Assembly (NCBI GenBank): GCA_964446115.1
Contig: CAYUNE010000001.1
Span: 40,011-104,010, forward strand
Direction of reading: 5' to 3'
Length of the DNA stretch: 64,000 nt
Source of the DNA: CAYUNE01 sp964446115
GTDB taxonomy: Bacteria > Desulfobacterota > Desulfobulbia > Desulfobulbales > Desulfobulbaceae
The notes under the pieces were generated by a model. That model had not been told where the DNA came from. It was given only the letters and a program-made list of their open reading frames with translations, and made no database searches. Within the stretch, counting starts at the first letter, position 1; each line of letters begins with the position of its first letter. Made by a program: the position numbers and the translations under genes. Shown in pieces: positions 1 through 7,615 of this stretch.

Positions 1-473
1 GGTTTGCAGGAGCCGCCGTTGCGGAATTCCTCACCGTGGCCGGTCTCCTGGCCAATCACCATGACCGGGGAGGTATAGGGTTTTTTCTTGATGCGGCGGA
101 CGATATTGGCCTTGGCCACAACCATGGCCGGGTCGATGTTGATCTCGTCCTGCCCCCCCAGTTCCGTGTACTCCTCATAGACGTTTTCAAGGATGTCCTT
201 GAGCGAGAAGCGTTGGGGATTGCGAACGATACGCACCCGTTCCATGGGGGTAAGTTCGTTTTCGGCCCGTTCCTCCAGTTCCAGGATGTCCTTTTCGAGC
301 ACGCCTATGCGCTGCGCCAGTTCCTCCTGGGCGACATCGTAGATGGATTCCCGCACAGTGGCGCAGTAATCCTTGAGCAGAGACAGTTTTCCCCAGGTAT
401 CGGAATCCTTGATGTGGATCAGGTAGTCGATCCGGTCATCAATGGAGTTCAGTTGTTTGACAAGGTTGTTCAT
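1..473 (-). CDS. Acetyl-CoA carboxylase carboxyltransferase (AccA-like N-terminal part), truncated by the window edge
   Basis: The minus strand reads from an ATG at 473 through 157 codons without a stop and leaves the window. The protein starts MNNLVKQLNSIDDRIDYLI. It then has a segment typical of the alpha carboxyltransferase subunit: LTPMERVRIVRNPQRF, followed by YEEYTELGG and SPVMVIGQETGHGEEFRNGG. These match the AccA pattern (LTPWQRVQLARHPQRP ... ELHGDR ... VMIIGHQKG). In deltaproteobacteria this subunit is often fused with the beta half; that part lies outside the window. It follows the biotin carboxylase gene by 57 bp on the same strand, so the two probably form one operon that makes malonyl-CoA, or a related carboxylase. 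The substrate cannot be settled from this fragment. Confidence 0.72.
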   Translation of the reverse strand, partial: MNNLVKQLNSIDDRIDYLIHIKDSDTWGKLSLLKDYCATVRESIYDVAQEELAQRIGVLEKDILELEERAENELTPMERVRIVRNPQRFSLKDILENVYEEYTELGGQDEINIDPAMVVAKANIVRRIKKKPYTSPVMVIGQETGHGEEFRNGGSCK

Positions 474-530
474 GGAGAGTTTTGGGTTGAAAGCCTCCCT
501 GGCCCCAGGCGGACGGGGGAGACCGGAGTG

Positions 531-1931
531 TTAAAAGGTCAGCAGTCGGTCCAGATTATTTCGCAGGTATTGCAGGTTGGTGACGATCTCTCCTCCGTTT
601 CTGTCCCGGCCGGCAATGACGGTCTGATCGATGAAGCGGGCGGCCCGCTGCTTGGCCTGATCCATGGTATCGCCCCAAACCAGGGCCAGGGCCAGGTTGG
701 GGTCGTATTCGCTGGGAATAGGATATGGGCGATCCGTGGGTACGTGGGTGTACACCACTGACCAGTCATGGACAGGAAAACGGAATTCGGTGATTGTGCC
801 GATCCACGGAGCAAAACCACGATCCGTATTCTCCGCGACAATGCGCAGCTCAATGCTCGCCCCCTGGAAGCTGATATCCTCCTGGGTGTATCCCATGGGC
901 TCGCCGAGGGCTAGCCTGATCTGCTCGCGGATGAGATTGGGATGCTTGCCGTTGAGATAGCTTATCCGGGCGGAGACGTCGTTTTCCACCTGAATGCGGG
1001 TGTTGACCTCCAGAAGATACGGAGTGCCGTCTTCGCTGACGATCCACTCCCAGGTGCCGACGTTGTCGTAGCGGACATGTTCGGCCAGCTTGAGCGAGTA
1101 GTCGACGATTTTTTTGAGCACTTCAGATGAATTAAAGGGGTAGTCGAAACAGGAGGAGTCGAAACCGGGTGCCGCTTCCACCCGTTTCTGGCGCCCGGTG
1201 CTCTGAATGGTGCAGTTGCGTGAACTGAAATGGACCCGCTCGTCGTGGCGGCTGCAGACGAGTTGCACCTCAAGGTGGTTGAAATCACGTAACAGCTGTT
1301 CGATGAGGACGCCGCCGTCACCGAACTGGCGTTTGGCATAATTTTGTACCTGCCTGTAAATACGTCTGAACTGCTCGATCCTGGTGACCTCTTCAATGCC
1401 CATGCCGCCGCCGCCGGCCGCCGCCTTTACCAGGATCGCGGGTTCGGCGCTGCCGCCTTCCTGGGCCTCCAGAAGTTGCTGGGCGATTTCCTCGGCCTGC
1501 ATTTCGTTGTAGATGGGAGAGTCGGTTCCCGGAATCGTCGGGATGCCCAGTTTATTGGCAACTCGCTTGGTATTGATCTTGTCGCCTAAGTCTTTGATCA
1601 CCTCCCAGCTGGGTCCGATAAAGATGAGAGATCGGTCCCGGATCGTTGCCCGGCGGGCAAAACGGAAGTCCTCGGAAAAAAAGCCGTAGCCGGGATGGAT
1701 GGCCGTGCAGTCGGTGTGGTCGGCAACCGCCAGAATATCGTTGGGGTCGGTATAACTTACCACCCTCCAGGCGTTTTTGTTCGGTCCCTGGCTGCGATTG
1801 CGTCTCACATGCTCGGATTCCCGGTCGGCATCGGTGTAGATGACCACATATTCCAGGCCGAGATCACGGCAGGCCTCCATGATACGGATGGCGATTTCGC
1901 CCCTGTTGGCAATGAGTACCTTGCCCTGCAA
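531..1931 (-). CDS. accC: Biotin carboxylase subunit (AccC family)
   Basis: A 466-residue ATP-grasp enzyme that carboxylates biotin on a carrier protein using ATP and bicarbonate. Visible signatures are VLIANRGEIAIRI at the N-terminus, HPGYGFFSED, the glycine-rich loop KAAAGGGGMG, and LEVNTRIQVEN in the catalytic region. It is about 20 residues longer than E. coli AccC. The start is a TTG at 1931, chosen because a strong Shine-Dalgarno stretch (GGGAGGGGG) lies just upstream and no ATG is available. The carboxyltransferase gene follows directly. No biotin carrier (BCCP) gene is seen in the window. Pyruvate or other acyl-CoA carboxylase use is possible; the AccA-like neighbour favours acetyl-CoA carboxylase. 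Confidence 0.88.
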   Translation of the reverse strand: MQGKVLIANRGEIAIRIMEACRDLGLEYVVIYTDADRESEHVRRNRSQGPNKNAWRVVSYTDPNDILAVADHTDCTAIHPGYGFFSEDFRFARRATIRDRSLIFIGPSWEVIKDLGDKINTKRVANKLGIPTIPGTDSPIYNEMQAEEIAQQLLEAQEGGSAEPAILVKAAAGGGGMGIEEVTRIEQFRRIYRQVQNYAKRQFGDGGVLIEQLLRDFNHLEVQLVCSRHDERVHFSSRNCTIQSTGRQKRVEAAPGFDSSCFDYPFNSSEVLKKIVDYSLKLAEHVRYDNVGTWEWIVSEDGTPYLLEVNTRIQVENDVSARISYLNGKHPNLIREQIRLALGEPMGYTQEDISFQGASIELRIVAENTDRGFAPWIGTITEFRFPVHDWSVVYTHVPTDRPYPIPSEYDPNLALALVWGDTMDQAKQRAARFIDQTVIAGRDRNGGEIVTNLQYLRNNLDRLLTF

Positions 1932-2013
1932 AAGAACCCCCTCCCGAAAAAAATGAAACCGTTTGAATATCGGTGGAATATTACTTCAATACTGTACTTT
2001 TTTGTCGCATGTC

Positions 2014-2042
2014 TTTATAGTTGTTTTTGAGGAAGAGGTCAA
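2014..2042 (-). promoter_or_regulatory. Sigma-70-type promoter for the accC operon
   Basis: On the minus strand TTGACC (2042-2037) is followed by a 17-bp spacer and TATAAA (2019-2014). It lies in the divergent gap between accC and corC and would start transcription near 2007, giving a leader of about 75 nt. It is one of the best sigma-70 matches seen in the window. Confidence 0.65.
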
Positions 2043-2101
2043 ATATATCTTGGCTGCAGGAAACCGCTGTTGCCTCCGCATGATCCCGGAATCCATGCCA
2101 C

Positions 2102-2965
2102 GTGAGTAACGATACAAAGAAATCCGTCCCCGACGAGGGGGGTGAAAAGAAACTCTGGAGCAGGGTAAAATCCGTTCTCCACCTGGACAACTCACCGGAT
2201 ACCACCGAGGATCTGGAGCAGGAGATTCAGGAACTGCTCGAAGAGGGAGAAGAGCAGGGCTTGATCAGCCGGCAGGAGGAAAAGCTGATCAGCTCCATTT
2301 TCGACTTCCGGGATACGGTGGCCTCCCAGATCATGACGCCGGCCGCGGAAATGGTCTGCGCCGAAGAGAATACCTCGGTGGCGGATCTCATCGCGCTGGT
2401 GACCGAAGAGGGATACACGAGAATACCGATATATCGCGGCACCCAGGATGATATCATCGGTATTCTGCACGCCAAGGACCTGCTGAAAATCTGCGCCCGG
2501 GGGCCGGATCGGGATGTGGATATCAGCAAGTATCTGAATCCGCCATACTTTATTCCCGAATCCAAACCCATTACCGATCTGCTTCGTTTCTTTCAATCCA
2601 AAAAGAGTCATGTGGCCATTGTCACCGATGAGTTCGACAGTGTCCGCGGTTTGGTGACCCTGGAGGATGTCATCGAGGAAATTGTCGGCGAGATCGACGA
2701 CGAGCATGATCAGGATGAGAAAAAGATCAGAGTTGTGGATCCGCGGACCATTGTGGTGGATGCCCGGGTGGATGTTGAAGATGTGGAGGAGCACTTTGGA
2801 ATCCGCTTGCCCGAAGGTCCCTATGAATCCATCGGCGGTTTGATTATTCATCGGCTTGGGCGGGTGCCGGCGCGGGGGGCCAAGGTGGAAATCGATACAC
2901 TGCAGTTCCTTGTGCTCTCCGCCGACAAACGCCGCATCAGAACAATCAGGATTCGCCGCCGGTAA
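2102..2965 (+). CDS. corC: CorC/HlyC-family CBS-domain protein
   Basis: A 287-residue soluble protein of the CorC (YbeX) type. It has an acidic N-terminal stretch, a pair of CBS domains (roughly residues 75-200, including SQIMTPAAEMV, GYTRIPIYRG and RGLVTLEDVIEEIVGEI) and a C-terminal CorC_HlyC transporter-associated domain (ESIGGLIIHRLGRVP). It lacks the DUF21 membrane domain of the longer members. The family is linked to magnesium or cobalt efflux and envelope integrity, but the biochemical role is not firm. The start is GTG at 2102, because an in-frame stop lies only 18 bp upstream. The lnt gene follows immediately, the same corC-lnt order found in many Proteobacteria. Confidence 0.88.
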   Translation: MSNDTKKSVPDEGGEKKLWSRVKSVLHLDNSPDTTEDLEQEIQELLEEGEEQGLISRQEEKLISSIFDFRDTVASQIMTPAAEMVCAEENTSVADLIALVTEEGYTRIPIYRGTQDDIIGILHAKDLLKICARGPDRDVDISKYLNPPYFIPESKPITDLLRFFQSKKSHVAIVTDEFDSVRGLVTLEDVIEEIVGEIDDEHDQDEKKIRVVDPRTIVVDARVDVEDVEEHFGIRLPEGPYESIGGLIIHRLGRVPARGAKVEIDTLQFLVLSADKRRIRTIRIRRR

Positions 2966-2975
2966 CGGCTTTGCC

Positions 2976-4574
2976 GTGGTCAATTCAGTTCGCCTCCCCA
3001 AGCTTCCCCGTTTTGTCGCGCCCCTGCTGACCGGTTTGCTGCTTTCCCTGGCCATGCCCGGTCGCTTCGGCTGGTGGCCGCTTGCCTTCGTTGCCCTTGT
3101 TCCCCTGCTGCAATCGGCCCTTGATCTGCCCCCCCGGCGGAGCTGTCTGCATGGGCTGGCTGCCGGTTTTCTCTATCACCTGGCCCTGCTGTACTGGATT
3201 ATTATCGTACTCGGACGGTATGGCGGGATTCCTCTGTTTCTCTCCCTGCCCGCCCTGCTGCTGCTTGCCCTGTACATGGGGTTGTACATGGGGGTTTTTT
3301 GCGGTCTTGTCGGTCTTCTGGTCGGGAAATACTGGGACCATGAACGATCCGCCATGCCGCTCCTGGTCTGGAGCGCTCCCATTGTCTGGGTGGGACTCGA
3401 ATGGCTGCGGGGACGGCTGTTCACCGGCCTGCCGTGGATGGATCTCGGCTATGCCCTCTACCGACAGACCAGGCTTATCCAGGCGGCTGATCTGGGGGGC
3501 CATCATCTGCTCTCCTTCTGTATCGTCATGGCCAACGCTCTGATCGTCGGTATGATCAGCGGAGGAAAGCACGGCAGCCAAGGCCGACCGCTCTGTACCG
3601 GCGGGCGCAGGGTGGTTTTGTTTGCCTGCTGCGCGCTGGTCTTCACCGTCGGCTATTCGTTTACGCGGTACCGCCAGGTGGAGATGGGGATGAGGCGTTG
3701 TCTGCGCGCCGGGATCACGGTGGTTCAGGGAAATATTGCCCAGGATGCCAAGTGGACCGGCGCCTGGCGGCAAAAAACGGTCGATACCTATCTTGATCTG
3801 TCCAGCCGGGCGCTGGAGCGCAATATAACCGAACTGGTGGTGTGGCCGGAGACGGCGTTGCCTTTTTATCCCTCGAGAAACCCGCTGTTTGATGATGTTG
3901 TTCACCTGGCGGTATCGAAAAATATCTTCCTCATCACCGGTTCTCCCTGGATCGAGACCGATGGAAGCACCAAAGGCGAGGCCGCTGCTGCCAGATATTA
4001 TAACAGCGCCCTGCTGGTGACCCCCCAGGGAAGGCTGGGCGGCCGGCTGGACAAACGACACCTGGTACCTTTCGGCGAATATGTACCCCTGCGTCGTTAT
4101 CTGCCGTTTTTTGAGCCGCTGGTGGAAAGCGTCGGTGACTTCACCGCCGGAAAACCTGCCCCACCGCTTACGGCCGGATCCATTCGGGCCGGGACCTTGA
4201 TCTGTTTTGAAAGCATCTTTCCGGATATCGCCCGTTCCTTTACCGCAGAGGGCGCAAACCTCCTGGTGGGTATCACCAATGACGCCTGGTACGGCAGGTC
4301 CAGTGCACCTGTCCAGAGTCTGGCCATGTCCGTACTGCGGGCCGTTGAAAACCGGCGGGGACTGGTGCGGGCCGCCAATACCGGGATCAGCGCGATTGTC
4401 GATCCGCTGGGTAACCTCCGCCATGAAACACGGCTTTTTGAAACCGCCTTCCTCTCCGCAACCCTGCCGCTGATGACCGAAAAAACGCTTTTCGTCCGCT
4501 TCGGTCATCATTTCGGCGCGGTCTGTTTTTCCCTGATCCTGCCGCTCCTGCTTTGCCGACGCGCCATGAGCTGA
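2976..4574 (+). CDS. lnt: Apolipoprotein N-acyltransferase
   Basis: A 532-residue inner-membrane enzyme that adds the third acyl chain to the N-terminal cysteine of lipoproteins. The first part has several hydrophobic segments (for example LLTGLLLSLAMPGRFGWW). The second part is a nitrilase-type domain with all three catalytic positions recognisable: Glu in VVWPETALPFYPS, Lys in the RLDKRHLVPFGEYVPLR region, and Cys in LICFESIFPDIA. The reading frame is open further upstream inside corC, but GTG at 2976, 10 bp past the corC stop, is the best start. It gives a normal length and no overlap. It forms an operon with corC. Confidence 0.9.
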   Translation: MVNSVRLPKLPRFVAPLLTGLLLSLAMPGRFGWWPLAFVALVPLLQSALDLPPRRSCLHGLAAGFLYHLALLYWIIIVLGRYGGIPLFLSLPALLLLALYMGLYMGVFCGLVGLLVGKYWDHERSAMPLLVWSAPIVWVGLEWLRGRLFTGLPWMDLGYALYRQTRLIQAADLGGHHLLSFCIVMANALIVGMISGGKHGSQGRPLCTGGRRVVLFACCALVFTVGYSFTRYRQVEMGMRRCLRAGITVVQGNIAQDAKWTGAWRQKTVDTYLDLSSRALERNITELVVWPETALPFYPSRNPLFDDVVHLAVSKNIFLITGSPWIETDGSTKGEAAAARYYNSALLVTPQGRLGGRLDKRHLVPFGEYVPLRRYLPFFEPLVESVGDFTAGKPAPPLTAGSIRAGTLICFESIFPDIARSFTAEGANLLVGITNDAWYGRSSAPVQSLAMSVLRAVENRRGLVRAANTGISAIVDPLGNLRHETRLFETAFLSATLPLMTEKTLFVRFGHHFGAVCFSLILPLLLCRRAMS

Positions 4575-4828
4575 TGTGTTGCAAGGAGATTCCGGTTCGG
4601 GCATTTTTTGAATCTCTTGACTATGCATTATTATCTCCTGGAATTTTCAACAATATCCTGAAAAGTATACTTGCGGAAAAAATTTTTTTTAATTAGGTAT
4701 GAATTACTGTTACCTCTATGTAGAATTTTAATCTAATCTTTACGACTTACGCATATAGTGTAAAGTCGTTGTTCCAGTGGAAAAACAGGATGAAGATTTG
4801 TCGCATCAACAAGGGAGGGTGAGAGAAC
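4575..4828. other. Intergenic region upstream of the first DUF4347 gene
   Basis: This 254-bp stretch holds no gene. It is markedly AT-rich around 4660-4740, including a run of A then T at about 4675-4692. It contains an inverted repeat AGGAGAT/ATCTCCT and a 7-bp hairpin ACGACTT (4742-4748)/AAGTCGT (4763-4769). A promoter for the following gene is expected here, but I could not pick a convincing -35/-10 pair. The gene's ribosome-binding site is GGGAGGG, just before the ATG at 4829. Confidence 0.45.
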
Positions 4829-7222
4829 ATGAGGAAGAGAGGACATAAGGTACGGGGGTTGCTGTTATTTCTGATTCTGGGCTTCATGAGCCTGGCTCAT
4901 GCCGGAATACCGGAACAGTCTGCCCCGGTGCATGAGGAACTCTCCGGGCCGCGGTCCGGTGAGGTGGTTGTCGTCGATGCCGGAGTTGCCGACTATGTCC
5001 AGCTGATTGACGACATTGGTGCCCAGGGCTCTCTGGTTGTTCTTGGAGCGGAACAGGACGGCCTGCAACAGCTGGCCGCTATTGTCGGCAAGCATCGCGG
5101 AATTACCGCTCTGCACATCTTTTCCCATGGCGCTCCCGGTCTTCTGCGCCTTGGCGGCAGCGAGATCCGGCTGGACAACCTCTCGCCGGACCAGCAGAAG
5201 GCCTGGCAGGCCATTGGGCGGTCTCTGGCCGGGGACGGCGATATTTTGCTGTATGGATGTAACATTGGAGCCGGTTCCTCCGGTCTTCAGGCCGTGCGGG
5301 CCATTGCGGCGCTCACCAAAGCCGATATTTCCGCTTCCACCAATGTGACCGGTCATGCCGATAAACAGGGAGACTGGAAGCTGGAACTGCGGGCGGGTAG
5401 CGTGGAGACTGCTCCTCTGCGGGCAACGAAATGGCGGGGAACCCTGATGTACTGTTACGAGGATTGCCGGGTTGTCTTTCGCAATCCGGATGGCGACGAT
5501 CTGGATTTTTGTCGCGATCCCTGTCCGGATGATCCGGATAACAACTGCGGTGTTGATCTCTGTCCCGATGATCCCGACAAGGTAGCGCCCGGATCCTGCG
5601 GTTGTGGCGTGCCGGATATTGATACGGATCACGATCATCATCCCGATTGTATAGATGCCAATCCCCTGACCCCTGGGGGGTATAATGAAACCCTGACCTG
5701 CAGCCCACAGGATGAGTGTCCTGACGACCCGGAGAAAACCGACCCCGGTATCTGCGGCTGCGGTGTAGCCGATACGGATAGCGACGGAGACGGTACTGCA
5801 GATTGCAACGATGGTTGTCCCGCCGATATGAGCAAGACGGAACCTGGTACCTGTGGCTGCGGTGTAGCCGATACGGATAGCGACGGAGACGGTACAGCAG
5901 ATTGCAACGACGGTTGCCCGCATGATATGAGCAAGACGGAAGCTGGTACCTGCGGCTGCGGTGTAGCCGATACGGATAGCGACGGTGACGGCACGGTAAA
6001 CTGCAATGACGGTTGTCCGTATGATATGAACAAGACGGAACCCGGCACCTGCGGCTGTGGTGTAGCCGATGTTGATCAGAATGGTGACGGTACTCCCGAT
6101 TGTGTGGATCTGTGTCCCGATGATCCGGAGAAAAGCGCCCCTGGTATCTGCGGTTGCGGCGTAGCCGACACGGACAGCGACGGAGACGGTACTGCAGATT
6201 GCAACGACGGTTGCCCCCATGATATGAATAAGACTGAGGCGGGTCAGTGTGGTTGCGGCATTGCCGATGTCGATCAGAATGGCAACGGTACTCCCGATTG
6301 CCTGGAGCAACCCGGCGGTGAACCCGGCTTTCCCTGGATCCTTTTCATCCGGAATTTTGTGCCGCGGCCCGGATGTCCCGAAACACCGGACTACTGTTAC
6401 ATGGTGGCCGACGGCGACAGCGATACCTCGGAGAATTCGCCACTGCTCAAATATGATTTCCGGAACGACTCTTTACAGTTGATCGGACGGCTCGGTGTCG
6501 GCATGGTTGAGGCCATCACCCTGTCGTTGGACGGAAAGACCCTGTATGGATGTGATAACGGTACCCTTGGGATCATTGATACCACTCCGGGAAATACCAG
6601 TGCTTTCACACCCATCAATGCGGCGGGTGTCGGCAGCGGCAATGGATCGTTGGGATTGGTGACAATGGACGATATTGACGGACTGGCCTTTGATCCGGTC
6701 AGTGGCAAGCTGTATGGCAGTGCCCGGAGATTTGACGGAGAAAGGGGCATCGGAGTGGATCTGCTGATCATTATCGATCCTCAAACAGGCACCCTTGTCA
6801 AGGATGCATTTGGTGCTGGAAAGGATTATGTGGTCATCGACACCCAGGCACTCAACCTTTTCGACATTGACGATCTTGCCATTGACTCAGACGGGGTTAT
6901 GTATGGAATCGCCACAATTTCAGGGGGAGGCGGCGGTGACCGGTTGGTGGTCATCGATAAGGCCACCGGTACGGTGACGGATCGTGGTGAACTGCTGTCC
7001 GGGAACATGCCGGTACAGGATATGGAAGGTCTCACCTTTTATCACGGCGGTTCTCTGTATGGAACCACGGGATATGAGTTCGACAATCAGGGAACCAACA
7101 ATACCCTGTACCGCATTGACAAGGCCAGCGGCAAAACCCAGTTCTTTCTGCGGTTGGACAACAGTTTCGATGGTCTCGTTCCCATTGATTTCGAATCTAT
7201 AACCTGTCCGGTTTGTGAATAA
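4829..7222 (+). CDS. Secreted DUF4347 protein with cysteine-rich calcium-type repeats and propeller-like tail (paralogue 1)
   Basis: A 797-residue exported protein. Layout: signal peptide (about 1-25, ending SLAHA); a DUF4347 domain (about 45-205); a repeat region (about 206-498) with seven PGxCGCG units joined by DTDSDGDGTADCNDGCP stretches; and a 300-residue tail (about 499-797) with propeller-like motifs such as DIDGLAFDPVSGKLYG, ending TCPVCE. The DUF4347 part has an SHG histidine (His100) and a YGC cysteine (Cys144), the spacing and context seen in caspase-like clan CD peptidases and CHAT domains, so a peptidase or self-processing role is possible but inferred. The Asp/Gly/Asn-rich stretches resemble thrombospondin type 3 calcium-binding repeats. 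A close paralogue follows at 7616. The function is unknown; surface or adhesive roles are known for large DUF4347 proteins. Confidence 0.85.
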   Translation: MRKRGHKVRGLLLFLILGFMSLAHAGIPEQSAPVHEELSGPRSGEVVVVDAGVADYVQLIDDIGAQGSLVVLGAEQDGLQQLAAIVGKHRGITALHIFSHGAPGLLRLGGSEIRLDNLSPDQQKAWQAIGRSLAGDGDILLYGCNIGAGSSGLQAVRAIAALTKADISASTNVTGHADKQGDWKLELRAGSVETAPLRATKWRGTLMYCYEDCRVVFRNPDGDDLDFCRDPCPDDPDNNCGVDLCPDDPDKVAPGSCGCGVPDIDTDHDHHPDCIDANPLTPGGYNETLTCSPQDECPDDPEKTDPGICGCGVADTDSDGDGTADCNDGCPADMSKTEPGTCGCGVADTDSDGDGTADCNDGCPHDMSKTEAGTCGCGVADTDSDGDGTVNCNDGCPYDMNKTEPGTCGCGVADVDQNGDGTPDCVDLCPDDPEKSAPGICGCGVADTDSDGDGTADCNDGCPHDMNKTEAGQCGCGIADVDQNGNGTPDCLEQPGGEPGFPWILFIRNFVPRPGCPETPDYCYMVADGDSDTSENSPLLKYDFRNDSLQLIGRLGVGMVEAITLSLDGKTLYGCDNGTLGIIDTTPGNTSAFTPINAAGVGSGNGSLGLVTMDDIDGLAFDPVSGKLYGSARRFDGERGIGVDLLIIIDPQTGTLVKDAFGAGKDYVVIDTQALNLFDIDDLAIDSDGVMYGIATISGGGGGDRLVVIDKATGTVTDRGELLSGNMPVQDMEGLTFYHGGSLYGTTGYEFDNQGTNNTLYRIDKASGKTQFFLRLDNSFDGLVPIDFESITCPVCE
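5740..6300 (+). repeat. Intragenic tandem repeat, 99-nt unit
   Basis: Inside the first DUF4347 gene, a 33-codon unit (starting CGCGVADTDSDGDGTADC) repeats about five to six times. Three consecutive units at about 5755-6050 are almost identical at the DNA level. Such homogeneity points to recent duplication or gene conversion. The corresponding region of the second paralogue is more diverged. Confidence 0.8.
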
Positions 7223-7228
7223 CAGGTT

Positions 7229-7262
7229 GCTCCCCGAAGCATTTTCGGATGATTCGGGGAGC
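7229..7262 (+). terminator. Hairpin just after the first DUF4347 gene
   Basis: GCTCCCCGAA (7229-7238) pairs perfectly with TTCGGGGAGC (7253-7262) across a 14-nt loop, seven bases after the stop codon. No strong T-run follows, so it may act with the second hairpin further on or protect the 3' end of the mRNA. Confidence 0.5.
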
Positions 7263-7361
7263 CCTACTTGTTCATCAAGCCCCTTTTTTCAGATTCCCAT
7301 AAGGCTCCTGGAAAACATAAATAATCTGATTCTGCTTTTCTTTTGCGCCGGATTTCATGTT

Positions 7362-7402
7362 GCAAAAAGGGTTGCATATCATCGATATGCAACCCTTTTT
7401 GC
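7362..7402. terminator. Perfect 18-bp hairpin between the DUF4347 paralogues
   Basis: Positions 7362-7379 (GCAAAAAGGGTTGCATAT) are the exact reverse complement of 7385-7402, with a 5-nt loop. A-runs and T-runs lie inside the stem ends, so it can act as a rho-independent terminator in either direction. It separates the transcription units of the two paralogues. Confidence 0.7.
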
Positions 7403-7615
7403 GACTTGAGCCCGTTCCGGATCCTTCGGGAGGCGGGATTTGCCGTTTTTTGATCCGTTTTTGAACTATTTGGAAGTAAAAGAGAAACTTGTTTATTTCA
7501 CCATCGCTTTCATGATAACGTAAAAAGTAGCCGGCCTGTATCAGGATGGCGATACGTATAAGATGACTGAGTTTGTAACGAATTTCATAATGTTATTGTA
7601 GAGGAGGTTAAAAAA

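Larger units (their letters stand above)
7223..7615. other. Intergenic region between the two DUF4347 genes
   Basis: This 393-bp gap holds the two hairpins listed separately and then about 200 bp of AT-rich sequence leading to a very strong ribosome-binding site (GAGGAGG) before the ATG at 7616. No gene was found. A promoter for the second paralogue is likely in 7440-7600, with a weak candidate TTGTTT at about 7490, but it is not convincing. Confidence 0.45.

Noticed and set aside
2985..4628. Long minus-strand open frame antisense to lnt, and similar long antisense frames over the DUF4347, metF-kinase and pckG regions
   Set aside because: They are mirror frames of GC-rich coding genes, lack ribosome-binding sites and recognisable domains, while the opposite strand encodes clear protein families.
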